Assembly (NCBI GenBank): GCA_027484105.1
Contig: JAIXUG010000005.1
Span: forward strand, 372,001-436,000
Direction of reading: 5' to 3'
Origin: Comamonadaceae bacterium
GTDB taxonomy: Bacteria; Pseudomonadota; Gammaproteobacteria; Burkholderiales; Burkholderiaceae_C
DNA length: 64,000 bases
Shown: piece by piece, positions 39,901 through 50,095 of the stretch
How the letters are laid out: each line of letters begins with the position of its first letter
How positions within the stretch are numbered: position 1 is the first letter of the stretch
Program-made: the position numbers and the translations under genes
Notes under the pieces: generated by a model
What the model saw: the letters and a program-made list of their open reading frames with translations, nothing else
What the model was told of the DNA's origin: nothing
The model's database searches: none

Positions 39901-41304
39901 TCAAGGGGGTGTGACCGGTGGCGCATCGGCCATGACGCGGGGCGTCAGGAAAATCAGCAACTCGCTGTTGCGCTGGGTCAGGTCGCGATTCTTGAACAAC
40001 CAGCCCAAGCCTGGCACTCGGCCCAAACCCGGCACGCGGGCCTCGTTGTTGCGATCGGTCTCTTCAAAAATCCCGCCCAGCACGACCGTGCCACCATCGT
40101 CCACCCGCACCTGGGTTTTGACGTGCTTGGTGTTGATGGCAAAACCCGCCGGGGTGATTTGCCCCACGCTGTCGCGGTTGACGTCGACCTCCAGCACGAC
40201 CGAACCATCCGGCGTGATTTGCGGGGTCACTTCAAGTTTCAGGTTGGCTTTGCGGAAGGTGATCGACGTGGCCCCACTGGCCGAAGCGGTCTGGTAAGGC
40301 AATTCAGTCCCCTGCTCAATCAGGGCCTTGGTGTGGTCCGCCGTGACCACCCGAGGACGGGACACCACCTTGCCTCGGCCATCGGCCTCCAATGCAGAGA
40401 GCTCGACGTTGATGAAGCGGTCAGCCGCGGCATTGAACAAGGACACCGCGAATGTGGCGGGAGAATGAATGGCTTGGCCAGCCATGCCCGCAGGCAACCG
40501 GACCTGGTTACCGGTGACCACCCCTGGACCGGTGGCGGCATTGGTCGCCCCCACGGCCAGGGTGTTGTCTCGCCCACTGACCTGCAAAGGCATGGCCAGG
40601 CCTGTCCCCAAGCGCACTCCCAAAGACTCTCCGAATTGGCGCTCCGCTTCGACGATGCGGGCCTCAATCATGACTTGCCGGATGGGCACGTCCAAGCGCT
40701 GCAGCAGCGTTTCGACATGGGCCAAGCGCGAGGGGACATCCGACACAAACAACTGGTTGGTGCGCGGATCAAACAACACGCTGCCCCGAACACTGAGCAA
40801 ACGCCCCCCGCTGCCGGGCACGCCCCCTTGCAAGCGCTGCGCCAGGTCACCCGCACGTGCGTGCTTGAGCCGGATGGGCAGCATCTGCAAAGGGCTCACG
40901 GCTTCCAGTGCAGCGCGGGACTCCAGCTGTTTTTTCTCTCGCACAGCCCATTCATCTTGAGGAGCCACCCACAGCACCTGGCCATCCAGTCGGTACGCCA
41001 GACCTTTGGCCTGCAAAACAATGTTCAGGGCTTGGGGCCAAGGCACATCTGTCAAACGGATCGTGACCTGTCCACCGACGCCCTCTGCGGCCACCAGGTT
41101 CAAACCCGAAAAGTCCGCAAACACCTGCAGCAATGTTCTGAGCGCCACATCCTGAAAATTCAGGCTGATGCGCTGATCGGCCTTGGGCAAGACGGCATCC
41201 ACCGCAGGCTGTGCGGTTTGGACCGGCAAAGGCAAGGCACAGCCTGTGATGGACAAGCCCAAAACAACACTCCACCGAAGAGACCACTGTTTGTGATTTT
41301 TCAT
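39901..41304 (-). CDS. pilQ: type IV pilus secretin PilQ, short form without AMIN region
   Basis: The outer-membrane secretin of the type IV pilus. The 467-residue product has a lipobox-like signal end (SITGC, Cys22), a secretin N0/STN domain ([26 protein letters not shown]), an N1-type domain with [42 protein letters not shown], and the secretin barrel ([60 protein letters not shown]). PilQ proteins are usually about 700 residues with one or more N-terminal AMIN domains that bind peptidoglycan; none is visible here. It overlaps the preceding gene by 4 bp. Confidence 0.9.
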   Translation of the reverse strand: MKNHKQWSLRWSVVLGLSITGCALPLPVQTAQPAVDAVLPKADQRISLNFQDVALRTLLQVFADFSGLNLVAAEGVGGQVTIRLTDVPWPQALNIVLQAKGLAYRLDGQVLWVAPQDEWAVREKKQLESRAALEAVSPLQMLPIRLKHARAGDLAQRLQGGVPGSGGRLLSVRGSVLFDPRTNQLFVSDVPSRLAHVETLLQRLDVPIRQVMIEARIVEAERQFGESLGVRLGTGLAMPLQVSGRDNTLAVGATNAATGPGVVTGNQVRLPAGMAGQAIHSPATFAVSLFNAAADRFINVELSALEADGRGKVVSRPRVVTADHTKALIEQGTELPYQTASASGATSITFRKANLKLEVTPQITPDGSVVLEVDVNRDSVGQITPAGFAINTKHVKTQVRVDDGGTVVLGGIFEETDRNNEARVPGLGRVPGLGWLFKNRDLTQRNSELLIFLTPRVMADAPPVTPP

Positions 41305-42344
41305 GGCGCTTTGGCCTCCATCCGAATGGTTTGAACCCGTCCTTGCGGATCACGCACTTGCATGTCCTCACCACCGATGCGCCAGACGCGATGGCCCTCC
41401 AAACTCAGCGCCTTGCCTTCAAGAGCGCGAAACCAATGCGTGCTGTTGGCCACAATGGCCTGGGCCTGTTGACCTTGACGCCATATACCGATCAGGCGCA
41501 AGGGTCGCATGGGCCAACGCTCGGGCTCATGGGTGAACTGCAAGTCCTGGGGCATGGAATCGGGTGCGCCTTCTGGCTCTGGCAACACCCCCGTCGCAGC
41601 GCTCACTTGCACCCCATCGGGCAGTTTGATCTCAGCCTCCAGCGGCGGCGCCCTGCGCACGGGCAGTCCAAAAACAGAGGGCCCCTCTTGAATTCGCGGG
41701 GTCTGGGGCTGTATGGCCATCGCCACAAGCCCTGTTGCCTTGTCATGGTCGCCCACCTCCTGACCTGTCCTGGACCAGATGCGCCACACCACTTCGATGT
41801 CCACGCCTTGCGCGTCTGTGCTGTGCACGACACTCAGGCGGTCCATGGACCAGACAGGGCCCATCTCGGTCAACTCCCGCCACACCTGCGCCCAGTTTTC
41901 ATACCGTGCTTGCAAGCGCATCACCATGGCCTGGCTTGGCAAAGGTGCGAGCAGCCCTTCACTGACCGGTTGCATGGACAGCAATCGCACGCGATGTTGC
42001 GCCAGAACCTTTTGCAAATGGCGCCACCACTGTTCTGATTGATCGGTCGTCGGCAGGCGATCCAGGGCCTCGTCCATGCCGGGCCTGCCAGTTTGCAGCG
42101 GCTCTTGGGACACAGCGCCCAATTGCGCTTGCAAAGCCAGCACCTCACGCCTGGCCTGCCCGTGCTCAGACCAGGTCGGAGCGTGCCACCACATGCCCGC
42201 ACACCAAGCCATGGCACAGGCGATCAGGGCCCAAGACCATCGCCGAACCCACCTGCGCCATGAGGCCTTGAAATTCTGTGTCCAGTCTGCGCGGGCACCA
42301 CCCCCGGCGGGCCGGTTGGACAAGGCCCAAGCCCAGGGCTTCAT
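41301..42344 (-). CDS. PilO-PilP fusion, type IV pilus alignment protein
   Basis: A 347-residue protein in the place normally held by separate pilO and pilP genes. Residues about 35-55 form a membrane span (WALIACAMAWCAGMWWHAPTW). A coiled-coil stretch and a PilO-like globular region follow (QSEQWWRHLQKVLAQHRVRLLSMQPVSEG, ENWAQVWRELTEMGPVWSMDRL). From about residue 265 the sequence is PilP-like (RPLRLIGIWRQGQQAQAIVAN, then WFRALEGKALSLEGHRVWRIGGEDMQV). The PilP part has no lipobox of its own because it is joined to PilO. It overlaps pilN and pilQ by 4 bp each. Confidence 0.75.
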   Translation of the reverse strand: MKPWAWALSNRPAGGGARADWTQNFKASWRRWVRRWSWALIACAMAWCAGMWWHAPTWSEHGQARREVLALQAQLGAVSQEPLQTGRPGMDEALDRLPTTDQSEQWWRHLQKVLAQHRVRLLSMQPVSEGLLAPLPSQAMVMRLQARYENWAQVWRELTEMGPVWSMDRLSVVHSTDAQGVDIEVVWRIWSRTGQEVGDHDKATGLVAMAIQPQTPRIQEGPSVFGLPVRRAPPLEAEIKLPDGVQVSAATGVLPEPEGAPDSMPQDLQFTHEPERWPMRPLRLIGIWRQGQQAQAIVANSTHWFRALEGKALSLEGHRVWRIGGEDMQVRDPQGRVQTIRMEAKAP

Positions 42345-42991
42345 GGCCTGCCCCCTTTGGCCTGACTGGGCGCAGGGATGGATGCAGCTTGGAGCGCAGG
42401 CCAGGCCGTGACCCAGACAAACTCCAGATCCATGCCCTCCGAAGCACCCGCTGCGCCGCCGCCGCGGGTGCTCACACGGGTTTGCCGAACCAGATCACTG
42501 GGCATTTCGCTGGCAGGCTGTGCATGGGGGATGTGGCTTTGCAGATGGCCCATGAGTGTTTGTCTGGTGGCACTCAGGCTCTCGAAATCCCGGCTCCAAC
42601 CCTGGAGCTCCAGCCGCCCAGACTCCAGTTGCAGACGCAGCAGTCGCCAACTGGCCTCTTGCATTTCACCGCGCAAGGCCTGATGCAATGCCGCCCAGGC
42701 TTGGTGTTGCTGCGCGATCTGGGCCAGATGCTGTGCTTGTTGGTGCCTTTTTTCCAGGGCCACGTTTTGCTGCCGCCGATGCTTGAGGTTTTCACTGTGC
42801 TCTTGCCACTCTTGCTGAAGCCGTTGTTGTTGCTCTCGCAAACGCTGCAAACTGCCATCCAGCCCATACCGTGTGCCCTCGGCCAAGAGGGCTCCCAACG
42901 CCAAGCCGGCAAGTGTGGTGATGACTCGGTGTCGCCGCCTGCGCTGCTGGTGCAACGAGGGGAAATTCAACAAATTCCAGGACGCCTTCAT
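42341..42991 (-). CDS. pilN: type IV pilus assembly protein PilN
   Basis: A 216-residue inner-membrane protein. The N-terminus MKASWNLLNFPSLHQQ resembles the PilN motif that docks onto PilM, followed by a membrane span (RVITTLAGLALGALLAEGT), a long Gln/Arg-rich coiled coil to about residue 105, and a globular end (LQLESGRLELQGWSRDFESLSATRQTLMGHL). Assignment leans on gene order (pilM-N-O-P-Q). It overlaps pilM and the PilO-PilP gene by 4 bp. Confidence 0.82.
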   Translation of the reverse strand: MKASWNLLNFPSLHQQRRRRHRVITTLAGLALGALLAEGTRYGLDGSLQRLREQQQRLQQEWQEHSENLKHRRQQNVALEKRHQQAQHLAQIAQQHQAWAALHQALRGEMQEASWRLLRLQLESGRLELQGWSRDFESLSATRQTLMGHLQSHIPHAQPASEMPSDLVRQTRVSTRGGGAAGASEGMDLEFVWVTAWPALQAASIPAPSQAKGGRP

Positions 42992-43758
42992 GCCCAGGCT
43001 TTCAAAGCCAGTCCAGCCGAGACCAAACAGGGCCCCACCGGGGTTTGCATCGCATCCTGAAGTGCACGGTCCTGCAAAGCCGAATGGACGCTAGCCTCTT
43101 GCGGTGCTGCCATGTCGTTCAACACGGACACATCGAACTGCCAATCCTGCACAGGGCAAGTGATCAGGGCATCCAGACCACCCACCAGGCACGATGCGGC
43201 TCTTTGGGCCGCATGCTGCACGGGCTCCACACTGGCCAACTGTCCACCCGCGCGTTGCACACATCGCTTGAACACATGCACCGCATCTTGGCGACAGGCG
43301 ACCCAATGCACCTGAGTGACTTCCCCGTCCGACAGCGGCGCCACCTGCCAGTCGAAGCAGATCTCTTGCGGCCCCAAACCCAGTGCGCGGGCGGCTTCGA
43401 CCTGGACATCGGCTTCCCAGTCAGAAGGCTCCAAGGTCGCCGAAATGGCCAAGACGCCGCTGACCATCTGGTCCATGGGCAGACCCATGTTGAGGCGCGG
43501 ACGACCCTGCAAAACACCACCGGAAATGGCGTGTTGCTGCAAGGCCTGCACCACGCCTGAAGGGTCCTGCTCGTCCAAAACCCCCGCCAGGTGCTGGAAA
43601 GTGTGCAGACGCAAATGGGGAGCGCCTTGACGGCTCAGACCGGTCAAGAACCAGCCTCCGGACGTGGGTGCCAAACCCCAAGCTTGCGGACCCGATCTCG
43701 AGCGCCACCATTTTTGAAGCCTTGATGCCAATTGCACGCTTTGCCTCCTTTGACACAT
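42988..43758 (-). CDS. PilM-like type IV pilus assembly protein, short and divergent
   Basis: First gene of the pilus operon, 256 residues from an ATG at 43758. Similarity to PilM is weak. It shows WGLAPTSGGWFLTGLSR, a DMQMVSG-like stretch, WEADVQVEAARALGLGPQEICFDWQV and CVQRAGGQLASVEPVQHAAQRA, which correspond to the central and second actin-like lobes. The classical PilM is about 350 residues with a complete ATP-binding cleft; here part of the N-terminal lobe seems reduced. The start is uncertain, since the frame stays open upstream to 43899. Confidence 0.65.
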   Translation of the reverse strand: MCQRRQSVQLASRLQKWWRSRSGPQAWGLAPTSGGWFLTGLSRQGAPHLRLHTFQHLAGVLDEQDPSGVVQALQQHAISGGVLQGRPRLNMGLPMDQMVSGVLAISATLEPSDWEADVQVEAARALGLGPQEICFDWQVAPLSDGEVTQVHWVACRQDAVHVFKRCVQRAGGQLASVEPVQHAAQRAASCLVGGLDALITCPVQDWQFDVSVLNDMAAPQEASVHSALQDRALQDAMQTPVGPCLVSAGLALKAWA

Positions 43759-43838
43759 CCTTTCAGGCCTGTCCTGACATGTTTTGTAACATGAATCCGG
43801 AAAAAGAGCCTCATTTTTTAAAACCTTTGGACTCTTAA

Positions 43839-43882
43839 TTGCAAATTTCAAACGCCGGTCAGGGCTTGGTTTTTTTATAATG
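43839..43882. promoter_or_regulatory. divergent promoter region pilM / mrcA
   Basis: A TATAAT hexamer at 43876-43881 lies 45 bp before the mrcA ATG; its -35 region is not convincing. For the pil operon, minus-strand TTGCAA (43844-43839) followed after 16 bp by TTTAAA is a possible -35/-10 pair. The whole 43759-43925 gap between the two starts is AT-rich and contains no gene. Confidence 0.4.
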
Positions 43883-43925
43883 TGGAGTGGTCCGCACACC
43901 GCAGACCACCCCCAACCATCGCCCT

Positions 43926-46316
43926 ATGCCCTCCAAAGACAAGCACGCGTCACTTCCAGCCTCCAACGGCCCTTCTGCCCCTGCGTCGGACTGGGTGAAT
44001 GTGCTTTTCAAAATGGCGGTGTGGACCGTGGGGCTGCTCGTCGCCGGCTTGGCCAGCCTTTTGATGGTGGTGGGTGTGGCCATGGTCATGGCCTATCCCA
44101 ACTTGCCCGATATCTCGGACCTGGCCGAATACAAACCCAAGTTGCCGCTGCGGGTCTTCACCGCCGACGGCCAACTGATGGGGGAATTTGGCGAAGAGCG
44201 CCGCAACCTGACCCCCATCAAAGAGATACCCCAAGTCATGAAGGATGCGGTCTTGTCCATCGAAGACAACCGCTTTTACCAACACGGGGGCGTTGACTAT
44301 GTGGGAATTTTGCGCGCAGGCGTGGCCAACATCGGCCGACTCAAGAGCCAGGGTGCCTCCACCATCACCATGCAGGTGGCGCGCAATGTGTATCTGTCCT
44401 CGGAGAAAACTTACACACGCAAAATTTATGAAATTTTGCTGACCTACAAATTAGAGCATTTGCTCACCAAGGACCAGATTCTGGAGATCTACATGAACCA
44501 GATCTTCTTGGGCAACCGGTCCTATGGCTTCGCCTCGGCAGCTGAAGCTTATTTTGGCAAGGCACTCAAGGACATCACCATCGCCGAAGCGGCCATGCTG
44601 GCCGGTTTGCCCAAAGCACCTTCGGCCTTCAACCCCATTGCCAACCCCAAACGCGCACGTTCGCGCCAGCTCTACATCATCGGGCGCATGGAAGACAACG
44701 GCTACATCACGGCCAAACAGGCCAGCGCCGCCAAGGCCGAGCCTCTGCGCCTGAGATCGAGTGCCGACAAAAAAGCCCTGCACGCCGAATTTGTGGCAGA
44801 AACCGTTCGCCAAATGGTGTTTGCCCAATACGGTGAGGAAACCTACACCCGGGGTCTCAACGTTTACACCACCGTTCAGTCTGCAGAGCAAATGGCCGCA
44901 TACAAAGCGCTGCGACAAGGCCTGATGGACTATGAGCGCCGACAGGTTTACCGTGGCCCCGAAAAATTCATCACCCTGCCCAACGACCCCAAACTCGTCG
45001 AGGACGCCATCGATGACGCCCTCGAAGACCATCCGGACAATGGCGACGTGATGTCGGCCGTGGTGCTGGAGGCCTCCCCCAGCAAAGTGGTGGTCGTGCG
45101 TCAAAACAGCGAACAAATCACCATCACGGGCGCGGGCCTGACACCCGCGCAGTCTGGCTTGTCTGACAAAGCCTCTTCGTCCAAACAGATCCGCAGAGGG
45201 GCCGTGATTCGCATCGTCCAAACGGCGAACGGTCAATGGGAAATCACACAACTGCCGGAGGTCGAAGGCGGCCTGGTGGCCATGACACCCCAAACGGGTG
45301 CCATCCGGGCCCTGGTGGGCGGCTTTGACTTTGCCAAAAACAAATTCAACCACGTCACCCAAGCCTGGCGGCAACCGGGCTCCAGCTTCAAGCCTTTCAT
45401 TTATTCGGCCTCACTGGAAGCGGGTCTGAGCCCCGCCACATTGATCAACGACTCCCCCTTGTTTTTTGATGGTGGCGTCACGGGTGGACAGCCGTGGGAG
45501 CCGAAGAACTACGACGGCAAATTTGATGGTCCCATGAGCATGCGCACCGGTTTGGCCAAATCCAAAAACATGGTGTCCATACGCATTTTGCAAGCCGTGG
45601 GGCCTCGCACCGCGCAGCAGTGGGTCACCCGCTTCGGATTTGACGAAGACAAACACCCGCCTTACCTGACCATGGCATTGGGCGCCGGCTCTGTCACCGT
45701 GATGCAAATGGCCACGGGCTATTCCGTGTTTGCCAATGGGGGTTACCTGGTCCGTCCGCACCTGATCACACGCATCACCGACTACAAAAACCGGGTGTTG
45801 GTGGACAGCCCTCCGATCGAATTGCGCGAGGACACACCCCGTGCCATTCCTGAACGCAATGCTTTTGTGATGAGCAGTCTGTTGCAGGAAGTGACCCGTT
45901 CAGGCACGGCTGCCCGAGCTCAATCCTTGCTCAAAAGACAAGATCTTTACGGCAAGACAGGTACCACCAACGATGCCATGGATGCCTGGTTTGCGGGCTA
46001 CCATCCCAACGTGACAGCGGTGGTCTGGATAGGCTATGACAACCCACGCAAACTGGGCGATCGCGAGACCGGCGGTGGACTGAGTTTGCCCGTGTGGATC
46101 AAGTACATGGAAACCGCCTTGAAGCCCATGCCCGCGACCAGCCTTCAGGTACCGGAGGGTGTGGTCCAATCTGGTGGCGATTGGGCTTATGCCGAATTCA
46201 CGGGCGATGCCCGGGTCAGTTCATTGGGCATGGAGGCCGGCGGGGGTAACGCAAAGACCGGCAACCTGCCAGCCGGAGATGAAAAAAGGCGAATCCTGGA
46301 TCTCTTCCGCCAGTAA
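43926..46316 (+). CDS. mrcA: penicillin-binding protein 1A (bifunctional transglycosylase/transpeptidase)
   Basis: A 796-residue class A PBP. A single N-terminal membrane span (about residues 30-52) precedes the GT51 transglycosylase domain: LSIEDNRFYQHGGVDYVGILRA with catalytic Glu, GASTITMQVARNVYLSSEKTYTRK and EIYMNQIFLGNRSYG. The transpeptidase domain has the SxxK motif in QPGSSFKPFIY, SxN in AKSKNMVS and KTG in YGKTGTTND. An OB-like insertion lies between them. Start ATG 43926 is preferred over a GTG at 43887. Divergence from pilM is the classical ponA-pilM arrangement. Confidence 0.96.
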   Translation: MPSKDKHASLPASNGPSAPASDWVNVLFKMAVWTVGLLVAGLASLLMVVGVAMVMAYPNLPDISDLAEYKPKLPLRVFTADGQLMGEFGEERRNLTPIKEIPQVMKDAVLSIEDNRFYQHGGVDYVGILRAGVANIGRLKSQGASTITMQVARNVYLSSEKTYTRKIYEILLTYKLEHLLTKDQILEIYMNQIFLGNRSYGFASAAEAYFGKALKDITIAEAAMLAGLPKAPSAFNPIANPKRARSRQLYIIGRMEDNGYITAKQASAAKAEPLRLRSSADKKALHAEFVAETVRQMVFAQYGEETYTRGLNVYTTVQSAEQMAAYKALRQGLMDYERRQVYRGPEKFITLPNDPKLVEDAIDDALEDHPDNGDVMSAVVLEASPSKVVVVRQNSEQITITGAGLTPAQSGLSDKASSSKQIRRGAVIRIVQTANGQWEITQLPEVEGGLVAMTPQTGAIRALVGGFDFAKNKFNHVTQAWRQPGSSFKPFIYSASLEAGLSPATLINDSPLFFDGGVTGGQPWEPKNYDGKFDGPMSMRTGLAKSKNMVSIRILQAVGPRTAQQWVTRFGFDEDKHPPYLTMALGAGSVTVMQMATGYSVFANGGYLVRPHLITRITDYKNRVLVDSPPIELREDTPRAIPERNAFVMSSLLQEVTRSGTAARAQSLLKRQDLYGKTGTTNDAMDAWFAGYHPNVTAVVWIGYDNPRKLGDRETGGGLSLPVWIKYMETALKPMPATSLQVPEGVVQSGGDWAYAEFTGDARVSSLGMEAGGGNAKTGNLPAGDEKRRILDLFRQ

Positions 46317-46336
46317 GACGCACAGCTTGTCGGGCC

Positions 46337-46666
46337 TCAGGGTTTGAACACCAGGTCCTGGCCCGACTGCTCCGATGCGTAACGCGACAAGCTCTGCCAA
46401 AACTCTCCCTGACCCTTAGTGTCTTGCCAAGTCAGACCATCAAACTTGTAATGGAATCCCCCGCAGCGAGCAGCAAGCCAGACCTCGTGCAAAGGCTTTT
46501 GCAAATTGATCACGATCTGACTGCGGTTGGGAAAGGTGAGGGTCACCATGCCCCCCACGCGCTGGTTGTCAATGTCGGCATCGGTGTCGTCGTTGAGCAC
46601 ATCGCAACTGTTTTCGACGCCCGCCAACAGGCGTTCAGCTTGGTCCAGAAATTCAAGGTCGGTCAT
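46337..46666 (-). CDS. cyaY: iron donor protein CyaY (frataxin homologue)
   Basis: A 109-residue bacterial frataxin that modulates iron-sulfur cluster assembly. The N-terminal acidic helix [34 protein letters not shown] binds iron, and the beta sheet has [40 protein letters not shown] with the conserved tryptophans. Its length is normal. It converges with mrcA and is divergent from the lptM-lysA pair with only 12 bp between start codons, so promoters overlap. Confidence 0.94.
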   Translation of the reverse strand: MTDLEFLDQAERLLAGVENSCDVLNDDTDADIDNQRVGGMVTLTFPNRSQIVINLQKPLHEVWLAARCGGFHYKFDGLTWQDTKGQGEFWQSLSRYASEQSGQDLVFKP

Positions 46667-46678
46667 TACAATCGCTGC

Positions 46679-46972
46679 ATGTTGAAGGTAAAGAAGATTT
46701 TAGTCACCCCACTTGTCCTTGCTGGCAGTGCGGCCGTGTTGAGCGCTTGTGGCCAAAAGGGCCCCTTGTATGCCCCCAATGCCCCTTTGTCGACCCACCG
46801 GGCCACATTGCCCCAAAGCCTGAGCCCTTGGCACACCCCTTCTGCGGTTCCGGCCGCAGGTCCTGCTGGACAAGCCAAGCCTGCTGCGGCAGCGCCACGC
46901 GCCGCCCCTGCCATCGTGCCGGACACCCTCTTTTTGACCTCACCCTCGGCCTCTGATGCCGCCACACCATGA
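46679..46972 (+). CDS. LptM-like lipoprotein (YifL family)
   Basis: A 97-residue small outer-membrane lipoprotein. The signal peptide ends in LSAC (Cys24), immediately followed by GQKGPLYAP, the hallmark of the LptM/YifL family, which assists maturation of the LPS translocon LptDE. The rest is a low-complexity Ala/Pro-rich tail, longer than in enterobacteria. It overlaps lysA by 4 bp; the cyaY-lptM-lysA order is conserved widely in proteobacteria. Confidence 0.88.
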   Translation: MLKVKKILVTPLVLAGSAAVLSACGQKGPLYAPNAPLSTHRATLPQSLSPWHTPSAVPAAGPAGQAKPAAAAPRAAPAIVPDTLFLTSPSASDAATP

Positions 46973-48261
46973 ACACCCCTGTTGTGCCCCACGCCTTGCC
47001 CGGACAACCTCACATCGCTTACCAAAATGGCAACTTGATGGTCGAGGGCGTGCATTTGTCCGACCTGGCCCGCGTGCATGGCACGCCCTTGTTCGTGTAT
47101 TCCAAAGCGGCCATGTTGTCGGCCCTGGGCGCTTACCAGCGCGGCTTTGCCGGACGCCAGGCACAGATTTGCTACGCCATGAAAGCCAACTCCAGCCTGG
47201 CTGTGCTGCAAGTCTTTGCAGAAGCCGGTTGTGGTTTTGACATCGTGTCGGGCGGCGAATTGGCCCGCGTGCTGGCCGCTGGGGGCGATCCGGCCAAAAT
47301 CATTTTTTCAGGCGTTGGCAAAACCCGGGCCGAAATGAAGCAAGCCCTGCAAATCGGCATCGGCTGCTTCAATGTGGAAAGCGAAGCCGAGCTCGATGTC
47401 CTCAGCCAAGTGGCGGTCAGCGCAGGCCTGCAGGCCCCGGTGAGCCTTCGCGTCAACCCCAACGTGGACCCCAAGACCCACCCCTACATTTCGACGGGCC
47501 TCAAAGGCAACAAATTCGGCATCGCCCATGAGGACACTTTGCGCGCCTACCGCCATGCCGCCAGTTTGCCGGGCCTGAAGGTGGTGGGCATTGACTGCCA
47601 CATTGGCTCGCAAATCACGGAAACCACCCCTTACCTGGACGCGATGGACCGGGTGCTCGACCTGGTCGCCGAAATAGAGTCGGCCGGCATCCCCATCCAC
47701 CACATCGACTTTGGCGGCGGCCTGGGCATCAATTACAACGGCGACACCCCACCCGAGGCCGATGCCCTGTGGTCGCAACTGCTGACCAAGCTCGATGCCC
47801 GCGGCTACGGCCAGCGCCAGCTCATGATCGAGCCAGGCCGCTCTTTGGTGGGCAATGCGGGCGTGTGCCTGACGGAGGTGTTGTACCTCAAGCCCGGCGA
47901 GCAAAAGAACTTCTGCATTGTTGACGCGGCCATGAACGACCTGCCCCGCCCGGCGATGTACCAGGCTTTTCACCAGATCGTGCCGGTGAGCCCCCGCTCA
48001 GATGCAGGGGCAAGCCAGGTGTACGACATCGTGGGCCCGGTGTGCGAAAGCGGCGACTGGATCGGTCGCGACCGCCAGCTGCTGGTGCAAGCGGGTGACA
48101 CCCTGGCGGTGCTGTCCGCAGGCGCTTACTGCATGAGCATGGCCAGCAACTACAACACCCGCGGCCGCGCCGCCGAAATTTTGGTGGACGGCACACAAGC
48201 CCACCTGATCCGCCAGCGCGAATCGGCGTTTGACACCTTTGCGCTGGAGCAGCTGGTCTGA
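46969..48261 (+). CDS. lysA: diaminopimelate decarboxylase LysA
   Basis: Decarboxylates meso-diaminopimelate to lysine. The 430-residue fold-type III PLP enzyme has the Schiff-base lysine in QICYAMKANSSLAVL, DIVSGGELARVLAAG, FGIAHEDTL, HIGSQITETTPY and HHIDFGGGLGINY. The C-terminal active-site Cys lies in VGPVCESGDWIGRDR, and AYCMSMASNYNTRGRAAEIL is also typical. Translation is coupled to lptM by an ATGA overlap. Confidence 0.97.
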   Translation: MNTPVVPHALPGQPHIAYQNGNLMVEGVHLSDLARVHGTPLFVYSKAAMLSALGAYQRGFAGRQAQICYAMKANSSLAVLQVFAEAGCGFDIVSGGELARVLAAGGDPAKIIFSGVGKTRAEMKQALQIGIGCFNVESEAELDVLSQVAVSAGLQAPVSLRVNPNVDPKTHPYISTGLKGNKFGIAHEDTLRAYRHAASLPGLKVVGIDCHIGSQITETTPYLDAMDRVLDLVAEIESAGIPIHHIDFGGGLGINYNGDTPPEADALWSQLLTKLDARGYGQRQLMIEPGRSLVGNAGVCLTEVLYLKPGEQKNFCIVDAAMNDLPRPAMYQAFHQIVPVSPRSDAGASQVYDIVGPVCESGDWIGRDRQLLVQAGDTLAVLSAGAYCMSMASNYNTRGRAAEILVDGTQAHLIRQRESAFDTFALEQLV

Positions 48262-48300
48262 CAGGTCTCGGCCTCTGGCCTGGCCACCCCCCTCAGGCCA

Positions 48301-48930
48301 TCAAGGACGCGCGCCAGCACGAAACCAACGCCAGCCCAACAACAAGGCCAACACGCCGGCATACACCAGCACCTCGGCAAAGTCCTGCTTGCCTGCGCGC
48401 ATCCACCAAAAGTGCAGCACGGCGAGCACCGCCACCCCATACACGCCCCGGTGCAGCATGTGCCAGCGCCTGCCGCCCAGCCAGCGCACGGCCCGGTTGA
48501 ACGAGGTGGCTGCCAGTGCCAGCAAAATCAGGAAAGCGCTGAACCCCAACCCAATGAAGGGGCGCTTGACGATGTCTTGCAGGGTGTCGGCCAACTCAAA
48601 GCCCATGTCGAACCAGGCGTAGCACAGCAGGTGCAAGCTGGCGTATCCAAACACCAGCAAACCCAGCATGCGCCGAAAACGCAGCAGCTCCGGCCAGCCC
48701 AACAGCTGGCGCAATGGGCTCACGGCCAAGACCACGCACAAGCCACGCAGTGTCCAATCCCCGGTGGCGCGGATCAGGGCTTCGGCCGGATTGGCCCCCA
48801 GTTGGTCCTGCAGGGTTTGCACAAGCAGGCAAACCCCAGGCGCACAGCCCAACATGAGCAAGGCCCACCAAGCCGTTCGCGTGCGCAGCCAGAGTCTCAT
48901 GCCATCAATGCGTGGCTCGGGCCGAGCCAT
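48301..48930 (-). CDS. msrQ: MsrQ, haem-binding membrane subunit of the MsrPQ system
   Basis: A 209-residue ferric-reductase-like membrane protein (YedZ) with about six spans and haem-ligand histidines in FGYASLHLLCYAWFDMG and RRWHMLHRGVYGVAVLAVLHFWW. It passes electrons from the quinone pool to periplasmic MsrP. ATG 48930 follows a GGGGG ribosome-site-like run. An upstream GTG at 48948 is possible. It converges with lysA. Confidence 0.92.
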   Translation of the reverse strand: MARPEPRIDGMRLWLRTRTAWWALLMLGCAPGVCLLVQTLQDQLGANPAEALIRATGDWTLRGLCVVLAVSPLRQLLGWPELLRFRRMLGLLVFGYASLHLLCYAWFDMGFELADTLQDIVKRPFIGLGFSAFLILLALAATSFNRAVRWLGGRRWHMLHRGVYGVAVLAVLHFWWMRAGKQDFAEVLVYAGVLALLLGWRWFRAGARP

Positions 48931-48954
48931 CGGCCCCCAAGGCGACACACCGCA

Positions 48955-49950
<996 letters not shown>

Positions 49951-50095
49951 GGGGTGCCCTCTCAATTCAGACCTTGCGTGATTGTGTCCTTTTCGCACAC
50001 CGCCTGCAGAACACCCCGCTTGACAAGACCACGGGCTTGGCGGTCATTTCAAAACCGAGCCTTGCCCCTCGGGCCCGGTCAGGACACGCCAGCCA

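Noticed and set aside
48262-48300. GGCCTG..CAGGCC stem between lysA and msrQ
   Set aside because: Weak stem without a T-run; not convincing as a terminator.
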